A DNA stretch of 64,000 nt, taken from contig CAISTS010000009.1 in the NCBI GenBank assembly GCA_903888485.1, forward strand, positions 1 through 64,000, written 5' to 3'. Every line of letters starts with the position of its first letter. Position 1 is the first letter of the stretch. The notes below the pieces were generated by a model that was not told the origin of the DNA, ran no database searches, and was given only the letters and a program-made list of their open reading frames with translations. Shown here piece after piece: positions 57,305 through 64,000 of this stretch. Both the position numbers and the translations under genes were made by a program. The stretch is from an uncultured bacterium. Its GTDB lineage: Bacteria > Pseudomonadota > Alphaproteobacteria > Rhodospirillales > Rhodospirillaceae.

Positions 57305-59242
57305 TTGACCTGGAAGCAGTACGTTTTGGGCACCGCCGCCTGCGCGGTGGTCTTCACAGTCAGTGGTGTTGCGCGGGCCCAGCGGGCAGACGAGAACGCG
57401 GTCACCGCGGCCGAAGACGCCTTCGGTACCCGCGTCGGGACTGAGGGCGTCGGTCTCTACGACATGCGGAGCGCCCGCGGGTTCGATCCGCAGCAAGCCG
57501 GCAACATTCGCGTCGAAGGCCTGTACATGGACGTGCAGGGGCTCTTCGGCAATCGCCTGACCCGGGCCACCACCATGCGCATCGGCCTGACCGCGCAGTC
57601 CTATCCGTTCCCGGCGCCTACCGGCATCGCCGACATCACCATGCATCAGCCCGCCGATCACACCGTGACCAGCGCGCAGGTGCAGTACTCCAAGCCGCGC
57701 GGCATGAGCTCGCTGATCCTCGACGTCTCGACGCCGCTGATCGGCGACAAGCTCGGTATGGTCGTCGGCGCCAACTGCTTCCACAGCGGCGGCGAACAGG
57801 CGACCGGTGGCGGCATCCTGACCATCGCGGGGCTCTTGCGTTGGCGTCCGAACGACGTCACGGAAGTTATCCCGTTTGTCTTCCACAATCAGACGTTCAC
57901 GTCCGAAGCGGCACCCGCCATATTCACGGCCGGCAACTTCCTGCCACCCGAAGTCGACCGCAATGTATTCTATGGCCAGAAATGGGCCGTGCGCCGCAAC
58001 GACGAGCGCAACCTGGGTGTGATCACGCGCTCCAGCCCGTGGCCCAACTGGCGTATTCAGGTCGGCTTGTTCCATTCGCAGCAGGAGCGCTCGAAAAACC
58101 ACGCGGTGTTCCTGCGCAACACCACGCCGGGCGGGCTCGCGACCCTCGACATCCTCAAGTACCCGCCGCACTACTCGGGTTCCTATTCGGGCGAGGCGCG
58201 GGTTTCGGGTGTGTTCACCGACGGCAGTTTCCGTCACACGGTGCATATCGCCACGCGCGGGCGCAGCACGCGCCGCCTGTTCGGCGGCGGCCAGACCCTG
58301 AGTTACGGTCCAGTGCAGGTGGGCGTCTACCAGCCGATGGCTGAGCGTGCCTATACCCTTGGCGTGCGGGACAAAGACTTGGTGCGGCAGGTAACGCCTG
58401 GCATCACCTATGTCGGGCAGTGGGCAAATGTCGGCGAGTTCAGCCTCGGCCTGCAGAAGAGTTTCTACCGCCGCAAATTCGGCAAGGAGAATGCCGGCCC
58501 GCAGACGACGGAGAGCCAGCCTTGGCTCTACAACGGCACACTGGCTTACTACGTCACGCCTGCACTGGCGCTCTATGGCGGCTATACCCGCGGCATTGAA
58601 GAGTTCGGCACGGCGCCCGACAACGCCCTAAACGGCGGCCAGCCCTTGCCGGCGGCGCTCACCGAGCAGATCGACGCGGGCGTCCGCTATCGCATCATTC
58701 CCGGCGTCAATTTTATCGCCGGTGTATTCGAAGTGAGCAAACCCTATTTCGACCGCAACACGGCTAACCTGTTCACCGACGTCGGCAGCTTGCGTCACCG
58801 TGGCATCGAAGTGTCGCTGTCGGGGAAGGTGGTGCAGAACGTCACCGTCATCGCCGGCGCGGTTTTCCTGCAGGCGCGGGTTTCGGGCCTTACAGTCGAT
58901 CAAGGGATCATCGGCCGTGTGCCTCCGGGCACGCCGCCGCGGCTGATGCGCGTCAACGTCCAGTACGACGTGCCGGCGCTCAAGGGGTTCTCATTGGACG
59001 GGCAGGTGGAAGTCGTGGGCGGCCATGTTGCCAATCGCCTGAATACTTTGCGCGTGGGCTCGGCGGCGACGCTGTCGCTGGGAACGCGCTATTCCTTCAA
59101 CATCGGCCAGACGCGGGCCAACATTCGCCTGCAGATGCAGAACGTTACCAACGCCTATGATTGGGTGGTGGATGGAGCCTCGGGACGCCTGTCGCCCAGC
59201 GCGCCGCGCAACTACCTCGCGCGCCTCAGCGCTGATTTCTGA
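57305..59242 (+). CDS. TonB-dependent receptor, tandem copy 2
   Basis: The 645-residue product starts at TTG 57305 (MTWKQYVLG), with a signal peptide ending near VARAQ. The plug starts QRADENAVTAAEDAFGTRVG, then DPQQAGNIRVEGLYMDVQ. Barrel segments include SQPWLYNGTLAYY, YRIIPGVNFIAGVFEVSKPYF and the C-terminal YLARLSADF (terminal Phe). No clear TonB box was seen. A normal start codon for the same frame is absent nearby: the frame runs upstream through the stub copy, but only TTG fits the ribosome binding site. The ligand is unknown. Confidence 0.88.
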   Translation: MTWKQYVLGTAACAVVFTVSGVARAQRADENAVTAAEDAFGTRVGTEGVGLYDMRSARGFDPQQAGNIRVEGLYMDVQGLFGNRLTRATTMRIGLTAQSYPFPAPTGIADITMHQPADHTVTSAQVQYSKPRGMSSLILDVSTPLIGDKLGMVVGANCFHSGGEQATGGGILTIAGLLRWRPNDVTEVIPFVFHNQTFTSEAAPAIFTAGNFLPPEVDRNVFYGQKWAVRRNDERNLGVITRSSPWPNWRIQVGLFHSQQERSKNHAVFLRNTTPGGLATLDILKYPPHYSGSYSGEARVSGVFTDGSFRHTVHIATRGRSTRRLFGGGQTLSYGPVQVGVYQPMAERAYTLGVRDKDLVRQVTPGITYVGQWANVGEFSLGLQKSFYRRKFGKENAGPQTTESQPWLYNGTLAYYVTPALALYGGYTRGIEEFGTAPDNALNGGQPLPAALTEQIDAGVRYRIIPGVNFIAGVFEVSKPYFDRNTANLFTDVGSLRHRGIEVSLSGKVVQNVTVIAGAVFLQARVSGLTVDQGIIGRVPPGTPPRLMRVNVQYDVPALKGFSLDGQVEVVGGHVANRLNTLRVGSAATLSLGTRYSFNIGQTRANIRLQMQNVTNAYDWVVDGASGRLSPSAPRNYLARLSADF

Positions 59243-59284
59243 GCCGCTGAAAGTCAGTTCAAATGCCCGATAGCGGCAAAGCAA

Positions 59285-59343
59285 GGCTTTTGAAGCCAAG
59301 TCGAAGCCATTAGTATGCCCGGCTTCGGGATTAGGGGATCAAT
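59285..59343 (+). promoter_or_regulatory. Promoter-like leader, copy 3
   Basis: GGCTTTT (59285-59291), 19 bases, TAGTAT (59311-59316), CTTCGGGAT (59323-59331), then AGGGG before TTG 59344. The spacing matches copy 2 to within one base. GGCT/AGCC inverted repeat at 59285-59288 and 59305-59308. Confidence 0.6.
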
Positions 59344-61278
59344 TTGACCTGGAAGCAGTATGTTTTGGGCGCCGCCTGCGCGGTTGCCCTCACGCAGGGT
59401 GACCTTGCGTACGCGCAGCGCGCCGACGAGAACGCTGTGACTTCGGCGGAAGATGCCTTCGGCACCCGCGTCGGCAACGAAGGCGTCGGCCTTTACGACA
59501 TGCGCAGCGCGCGCGGCTTCGATCCACAGCAGGCGGGCAATATGCGCGTCGAGGGGCTGTATATCGACATCCAGGGCATGTTCGGCATGCGCCTGACCAA
59601 GAGCTCAACGATCCGCATCGGCCTGTCGGCGCAATCCTATCCGTTCCCGGCGCCCACGGGCATCGTCGATTTTGCCATCCAGCTTCCGGCAGATCGGACC
59701 GTGATCAGCCCGCAAGTGACCCTCAACGCACCCATCGGCATGAACTCGGTGGTCGTGGATGTGTCGACGCCGCTGATTGGCGACAAGCTCGGCATGGTCG
59801 GAGGGTTCAATGCCTTCAAGAGCACCAACGAGGCCGGTACCAAGAGCAAGATGCTGACCACGGCCGCGCTGTTCCGCTTTCGCCCGTCGGACAACATCGA
59901 GATCATCCCCTTCATCTTCGACAATCGCGCTTTTAACAACCAGATCGCGCCGTCGGTCTTCCTCGCGGGCGCGGCGCTCCCGCTCAAGTACGACCGCGAC
60001 CTTTTCTATGGGCAGGAGTGGGCAACACGCAAATTGCGCGAGCAAAACCTCGGCCTGATCGTGCGCAGTGCGCTGGGGGTGAACTGGCGGCTGCAGACCG
60101 GACTGTTCCACACCGAGCAATCGCGCGCGCGCAATCACGTCGTTTTCTTCCGCAATACCCAAGTCGACGGCAGCGCGAATCTCGACATTCTGCGCTACCC
60201 GCGCCACTACCACGGGTCCTATTCAGGTGAGATCCGGGCCTCGCGCGTTTTCACCGACGGCAAGTTCCGCCACACAGTGCACTTCGGCGTGCGCGGCCGC
60301 GACGTGGTGCACCGCTTTGGTGGCGGGCAGACCCTCAGCTTTGGTCTGGCCAGGGTGGCTGTCTACCGCGCCATCGCCGAGCCGACGTACACGTTCGGCG
60401 TACGCGATGAAGATCTTGTGAAGCAAGTGATGCCGGGCGCGACTTACGTCGGTCAGTGGGCCGGCGTGGGTGAGCTCAGTTTCGGCTTGCAAAAAAGCTT
60501 CTACCACCGCGACTTCGGGAAAGAGGGCGGCGCCAGAGCCACGACCAAGAGCCAGCCCTGGCTCTACAACGGCACGCTCGCGCTCTATGCCACCGCCGAT
60601 CTCGCGTTTTATGCCGGCTATACGCGCGGCCTCGAGGAATTCGGCACCGCGCCGGACAACGTCGTCAACGCCGGCGAGCCGTTGCCCGCCAAGGTGACCA
60701 AGCAGATCGACGGCGGTCTGCGTTATCGCATCATCCCAGGCGTCAATTTCGTGGCGGGCGTGTTCGAGGTGAGCAAGCCTTATTTCGACCGCAGCCCGGC
60801 CAATATCTTCACCGACGCTGGCAGCTTGCGCCACCGCGGCATCGAAATTTCGCTAGCCGGTAAAGTCGTACCGCACGTGACGGTGGTCGCGGGTGCGGTG
60901 CTATTGCAAGCGCGCGTCTCCGGCCCGTCTGTTGACCAGAGGCTGATCGGGCGCATCCCGCCCGGCACGCCGCCGACGCTCTACCGCGCCAGCGTTCAGT
61001 ACGATTTCGCATCGGTCCGGGGACTGTCGGTGGACGTCACCGGGGAGATCAACGGCTCCCACTATGCCAACCGGCTCAATACCCTGCGCGTGCCGTCCAC
61101 CGCGCAATTTGGTCTGGGGTCGCGTTATTCGTTCAATGTCGGCGCGACCCGGGCCACGCTTCGGGCGCAGGTCCAGAACATCACCAACAGCTATGACTGG
61201 CAGGTGGACGGTGCTTCGGGACGCATCTACCCGACGCAACCACGCCGCTACACGCTGCGGCTCAGTGCCGATTTCTAA
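59344..61278 (+). CDS. TonB-dependent receptor, tandem copy 3
   Basis: The 644-residue product starts at TTG 59344 (MTWKQYVLG). It matches copy 2 along its length: QRADENAVTSAEDAFGTRVG, DPQQAGNMRVEGLYID, LFYGQEWATR, SQPWLYNGTLALY, GTAPDNVVNAGEPLP and the TLRLSADF end. The signal peptide ends about GDLAYAQ. The tight resemblance and shared leader show a tandem duplication. The barrel loops differ, so the ligands could differ. Confidence 0.88.
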   Translation: MTWKQYVLGAACAVALTQGDLAYAQRADENAVTSAEDAFGTRVGNEGVGLYDMRSARGFDPQQAGNMRVEGLYIDIQGMFGMRLTKSSTIRIGLSAQSYPFPAPTGIVDFAIQLPADRTVISPQVTLNAPIGMNSVVVDVSTPLIGDKLGMVGGFNAFKSTNEAGTKSKMLTTAALFRFRPSDNIEIIPFIFDNRAFNNQIAPSVFLAGAALPLKYDRDLFYGQEWATRKLREQNLGLIVRSALGVNWRLQTGLFHTEQSRARNHVVFFRNTQVDGSANLDILRYPRHYHGSYSGEIRASRVFTDGKFRHTVHFGVRGRDVVHRFGGGQTLSFGLARVAVYRAIAEPTYTFGVRDEDLVKQVMPGATYVGQWAGVGELSFGLQKSFYHRDFGKEGGARATTKSQPWLYNGTLALYATADLAFYAGYTRGLEEFGTAPDNVVNAGEPLPAKVTKQIDGGLRYRIIPGVNFVAGVFEVSKPYFDRSPANIFTDAGSLRHRGIEISLAGKVVPHVTVVAGAVLLQARVSGPSVDQRLIGRIPPGTPPTLYRASVQYDFASVRGLSVDVTGEINGSHYANRLNTLRVPSTAQFGLGSRYSFNVGATRATLRAQVQNITNSYDWQVDGASGRIYPTQPRRYTLRLSADF

Positions 61279-61284
61279 GCAGGA

Positions 61285-62796
61285 TTAGTTGGAGGCGACC
61301 TGAGCGCTATCGGGCCGTATGGCCTGGCAGGCGCCGGCTTTGGTGGCTTTGGGCACCAGACTGCAGGCGCGCACGAGGTCGGCGTCGTCGCCGAGGCCCA
61401 TGACACGGGCGCGGTACACCCAACGGCCCTTGATCTTCACCGGCATGACGACGGCGGTGGCGCCGGCGAACGTCGATTTCAAGCTCTTCGTGGCGGTGCC
61501 GGCCTGGGTTTCGGCGCGCTCGCGCGTGGAGTAAGCGCCGATCTGGATGCCGGTGGCGTCTTCAAAGGCTTCCATCGCGCTCGCGTTAACGGCGGGCTTG
61601 GGTGCGCTCGCCTTCGGCGGGGCGGGGAGCGCGGCCACGCGCGGCTGCGAGATCGCGGGCAGGGCAGTAGTGGTGACGCCCGAACGTGTCACGGGGGTGA
61701 AGGGCGCATCGCGGTCGCCCTGTTCGGTCACGTCGGGTGTTCCTTGGGCGAGAGCAATCTGCTGGCCGATATTGTCGGCGAAACGGTCGCTTTGCGTCGG
61801 CGTGCGGCCGGCAATGGCCATGTCGGGCTGGCCGGAGAGGACCGCGAAACCCTGGTCCATGAGTTCGGCGAGTTTACGGTCACGCGCGTTGCCCGTGGCG
61901 CCGCCGAAAAGCACGCCGATGACGCGGTAGCCGTTTCGCGTGGCCGAGCCGGCGAGATTGTACCCCGACGCAGCGGTGAAGCCGGTCTTGATGCCGTCGG
62001 CGCCTTCATAGAACTCGAGCAGGCGGTTATGGGTGCGGATCGTCTGCCCCTGATACATGAACTCCATCTTGCTGAAGTTCGCGTAGTGTTGCGGGTAGTC
62101 CTTGATCAACCGGCTAGCCAAGATGGACATATCGCGCACCGACGAAAGCTGGCCCGGATTCGGCAACCCGGAGGCGTTGGCGAAGGTGGTGTTGGCCATG
62201 CCGAGGGCGCGGGCACGGGCCGTCATCTTGGCGGCAAACTCACTTTCCGAGCCGCCCAGGAACTCGGCTGTGGCAACGGCAACGTCGTTGGCGGATTTGG
62301 TGATGAGCGCACCGATGGCCTGCTCGACCGTCAGTTTCGACTTGCGCGTCACACCTAGCTTCGACGGCGCAGCGCCCATGGCGCGGGGCGAGACCGGGAT
62401 GCGGCTGTCCATCTGGATCTCACCGCGCTCCAAGGCTTCGAACAGCATGTAGAGCGTCATCATCTTGGTGAGGGACGCCGGATAAGCCCGCGTGTCGGCG
62501 TTCACTTCCGAAAGCACCTGACCCGTGGCGGCGTCGACGACGATGGCGGCGTAAACCGGCGCGTTGTAGCGCGCACGCGGGGCTTTCTTGGCGGCGACCT
62601 TTTTCTTGGCCGGCGCCTTTTTGGCGGCGGTCTTCTTAACGGGAGCTTTGGCTTTCGCCGGAGCGGCGGCTGGCGGGGTTGCGGAGGCAGCGGCAGCGCT
62701 GGAGGCGGGTGCTGTGGCTTCAGGCGCCGCGCTCACCAGAGCGGGCATCGCGCACAGCAGAGAAATTGCGAACAACCGCACTAGTCCGAAGCGCAT
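61285..62796 (-). CDS. dacA: D-alanyl-D-alanine carboxypeptidase (PBP5/6 family) with SPOR domain
   Basis: The enzyme trims the terminal D-Ala of peptidoglycan stem peptides. The 503-residue product has a signal peptide (FAISLLCAMPALVSA), a Lys/Ala-rich linker (about residues 46-76), the Ser108-x-x-Lys111 motif (SLTKM), Ser168-Ala-Asn170 and Lys270-Thr-Gly. The last 80 residues (GIQIGAYSTRERAETQAGT) are a SPOR domain that binds denuded glycan at septa. The SPOR tail replaces the usual membrane-anchoring helix. Confidence 0.93.
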   Translation of the reverse strand: MRFGLVRLFAISLLCAMPALVSAAPEATAPASSAAAASATPPAAAPAKAKAPVKKTAAKKAPAKKKVAAKKAPRARYNAPVYAAIVVDAATGQVLSEVNADTRAYPASLTKMMTLYMLFEALERGEIQMDSRIPVSPRAMGAAPSKLGVTRKSKLTVEQAIGALITKSANDVAVATAEFLGGSESEFAAKMTARARALGMANTTFANASGLPNPGQLSSVRDMSILASRLIKDYPQHYANFSKMEFMYQGQTIRTHNRLLEFYEGADGIKTGFTAASGYNLAGSATRNGYRVIGVLFGGATGNARDRKLAELMDQGFAVLSGQPDMAIAGRTPTQSDRFADNIGQQIALAQGTPDVTEQGDRDAPFTPVTRSGVTTTALPAISQPRVAALPAPPKASAPKPAVNASAMEAFEDATGIQIGAYSTRERAETQAGTATKSLKSTFAGATAVVMPVKIKGRWVYRARVMGLGDDADLVRACSLVPKATKAGACQAIRPDSAQVASN

Positions 62797-63237
62797 CCCC
62801 GTTCCTACTCTCTCGCACTCAGTTTCTATGCGCCCCGAAACACTCGGGCTGTGGATAACTCGGTCTCAACCCCAAATTCACCGCAAGCTGTACTGTAGGA
62901 CTGGCCGGTTAACCCGGCGTTATGCTCAGAGGATACGTGTCGATCCTCAGGGTGTCTACAATTTCCTTTTCATCCCCTTGAATCACATGGGGAATCGTAA
63001 ATTTTTTCGACACGCGCGCAACAGTTTTGCCAGGCTTTGGCGGTTCCTCCGACTAAAATCCCGTTCAGGTGTTTCCGCGGGGACCGCAACGTGACCACCT
63101 AAGCGGCGTTTTCGCTAACAACAAAACCCGGAAGACTTGCTGCATAGATGAAACAGCCGTCATTAAATTTCGTTCCACCCCTGGCGCGCCAGGATTTTTG
63201 ACACATACTTAAGGCCAGCTTTGGTATTCTAACTCAC
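62797..63237. other. Non-coding gap between dacA and clpS region
   Basis: This 441-base gap lies between two divergent genes. It holds CCTGGCGCGCCAGG (63180-63193), a 14-base palindrome; a GAGGAT/ATCCTC hairpin at about 62930-62960; a TCCCC/GGGGA stem at about 62973-62996 followed by a T-run; and TTGACA (63198-63203) with TATTCT (63225-63230) at a spacing too long for a standard promoter. No gene was recognised. Confidence 0.5.
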
Positions 63238-63354
63238 GTGACACCGCTATCTACAGATATGAGCTTGGCCAGACCCTTATCCCCTTGGATCATGAGCGCT
63301 GTTCCGACCACCCACGAGGCTAGCCGCCCGCCAGCTGGCATGACGCCGGCCCGC

Positions 63355-63687
63355 ATGAATGACGAGCGCAAGGGCAATGGCGACGACGGCCGGACGACCA
63401 CGGGCGTGGTGGTCAAGCCGCGGGCCAAGGTCAAGAAACCCTCGATGTACAAGGTGCTGATGCTCAACGACGACTACACGCCGATGGAATTCGTCGTGCA
63501 CGTCCTAGAGCGCTATTTCCAGAAGAACACCGAGGAGGCCACGCGCATCATGTTGCACGTCCACCAGAAGGGCGTCGGTGTCTGCGGCGTGTTCACCTTC
63601 GAGGTGGCGGAGACCAAGGTCAATCAGACCATGGAGCTGGCGCGCAAGAATCAGCACCCGCTCCAGTGTACGCTTGAGAAGGAATGA
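63355..63687 (+). CDS. clpS: ATP-dependent Clp protease adaptor ClpS
   Basis: ClpS delivers N-end-rule substrates to ClpAP. The core is [66 protein letters not shown], with the family's [13 protein letters not shown] 63355 gives a 110-residue product of normal length. ATGs at 63259, 63292 and 63340 and a GTG at 63238 are in frame, none with a strong ribosome binding site, so the start is uncertain. clpA follows. Confidence 0.93.
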   Translation: MNDERKGNGDDGRTTTGVVVKPRAKVKKPSMYKVLMLNDDYTPMEFVVHVLERYFQKNTEEATRIMLHVHQKGVGVCGVFTFEVAETKVNQTMELARKNQHPLQCTLEKE

Positions 63688-63757
63688 GGAAGGAGTTTGG
63701 GGAGAAAGTGGGAGAAGACACTAAAACGGCTCTCTGGTTGAAAAGGATATAACCGCT

Positions 63758-64000
63758 TTGTCAATGTTGTCCCAAAACCTCGAGAAAACTCTCCATCTCG
63801 CCCTGGCCACTGCGGCCGAGCGCCGGCACGAATACGCCACCCTTGAACACCTTTTGATCGCGCTCTGCGATGACAGCGACGCCATCGCCGTCATGCGCGC
63901 ATGCAACGTCGATATCGAGCAGCTGCGCGGTATTGTTCGCCAATTCATCAACGAAGACCTGCGCGACCTGGTGTCGATCGCGAGCGACGATCCAAAGCCC
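63758..64000 (+). CDS. clpA: ATP-dependent Clp protease ATP-binding subunit ClpA, N-terminal part
   Basis: ClpA unfolds substrates for ClpP. The visible residues (SMLSQNLEKTLHLALATAAERRHEYATLEHLLIALCDDSDAIAVM) are the Clp N-domain. The TTG at 63758 aligns with the usual MPSFSQ start; ATG 63764 is the alternative. AAGGA at 63742-63746 lies upstream. The gene runs off the right edge. Confidence 0.93.
   Translation, partial: MSMLSQNLEKTLHLALATAAERRHEYATLEHLLIALCDDSDAIAVMRACNVDIEQLRGIVRQFINEDLRDLVSIASDDPKP

Noticed and set aside
57107-58246. 379-codon antisense ORF over receptor copy 2
   Set aside because: It lies opposite a clear TonB-dependent receptor and shows no recognisable domain.
63198-63230. 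TTGACA-21-TATTCT as clpS promoter
   Set aside because: The 21-base spacer is too long for a sigma-70-type promoter; no better -10 was found.

Overview
The window is a GC-rich (low-to-mid 60s percent by eye), densely coding stretch of a Gram-negative chromosome. Its gene content points to an alphaproteobacterium: a MipZ-type division ATPase, an ATP12-family F1 assembly chaperone, ClpS next to ClpA, a TamA/TamB pair and several TonB-dependent receptors, with many 4-bp start/stop overlaps. I cannot name a genus. No rRNA, CRISPR array, insertion sequence or prophage was seen.

Region 1 (1-14570) is the S10-spc-alpha super-operon: the end of tuf, rpsJ through secY and adk, then rpsM, rpsK, rpoA and rplQ. 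The alpha part has its own perfect-consensus promoter after adk, and a strong intrinsic terminator follows rplQ. Region 2 (14571-22850) is a tightly overlapped block: Deg/HtrA protease, RarA, an RluC-type pseudouridine synthase, a HAD phosphatase, an AsmA-family protein and ATP12, followed by an opposing YciB gene and a tiny basic ORF. Region 3 (22931-29393) holds acyl-CoA metabolism: a CaiB/BaiF CoA-transferase without a normal start codon, both subunits of propionyl-CoA carboxylase, and a succinate-semialdehyde-type dehydrogenase.

Region 4 (29395-37222) is accessory: a secreted tyrosine phosphatase with a TonB-dependent receptor, acylphosphatase, a radical-SAM protein carrying a C-terminal FkbM-like methyltransferase domain, a secreted cupin and a lactate permease. 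Region 5 (37426-50865) contains TamA-TamB, a second TonB-dependent receptor, LipB, tRNA-Leu(GAG) with terminator, MgtE with a structured leader that may be an M-box-like Mg2+ sensor, an HPt-like protein lacking the phosphoacceptor His, a GH114/TM1410-like secreted protein and an LhgO-like FAD oxidoreductase. Region 6 (50952-56917) has a mipZ-VWA-DnaJ operon and the galU-ugd-phosphohexomutase set that makes UDP-glucose and UDP-glucuronate for surface polysaccharide.

Region 7 (56918-61278) is the most unusual part. Three tandem copies of one TonB-dependent-receptor module each start with the same promoter-like element at fixed spacing. The first copy is cut to a 57-codon stub, and the two full copies both appear to start at TTG. 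Region 8 is a D,D-carboxypeptidase with a SPOR domain, a 0.5-kb gap, clpS and the start of clpA, which runs off the window.
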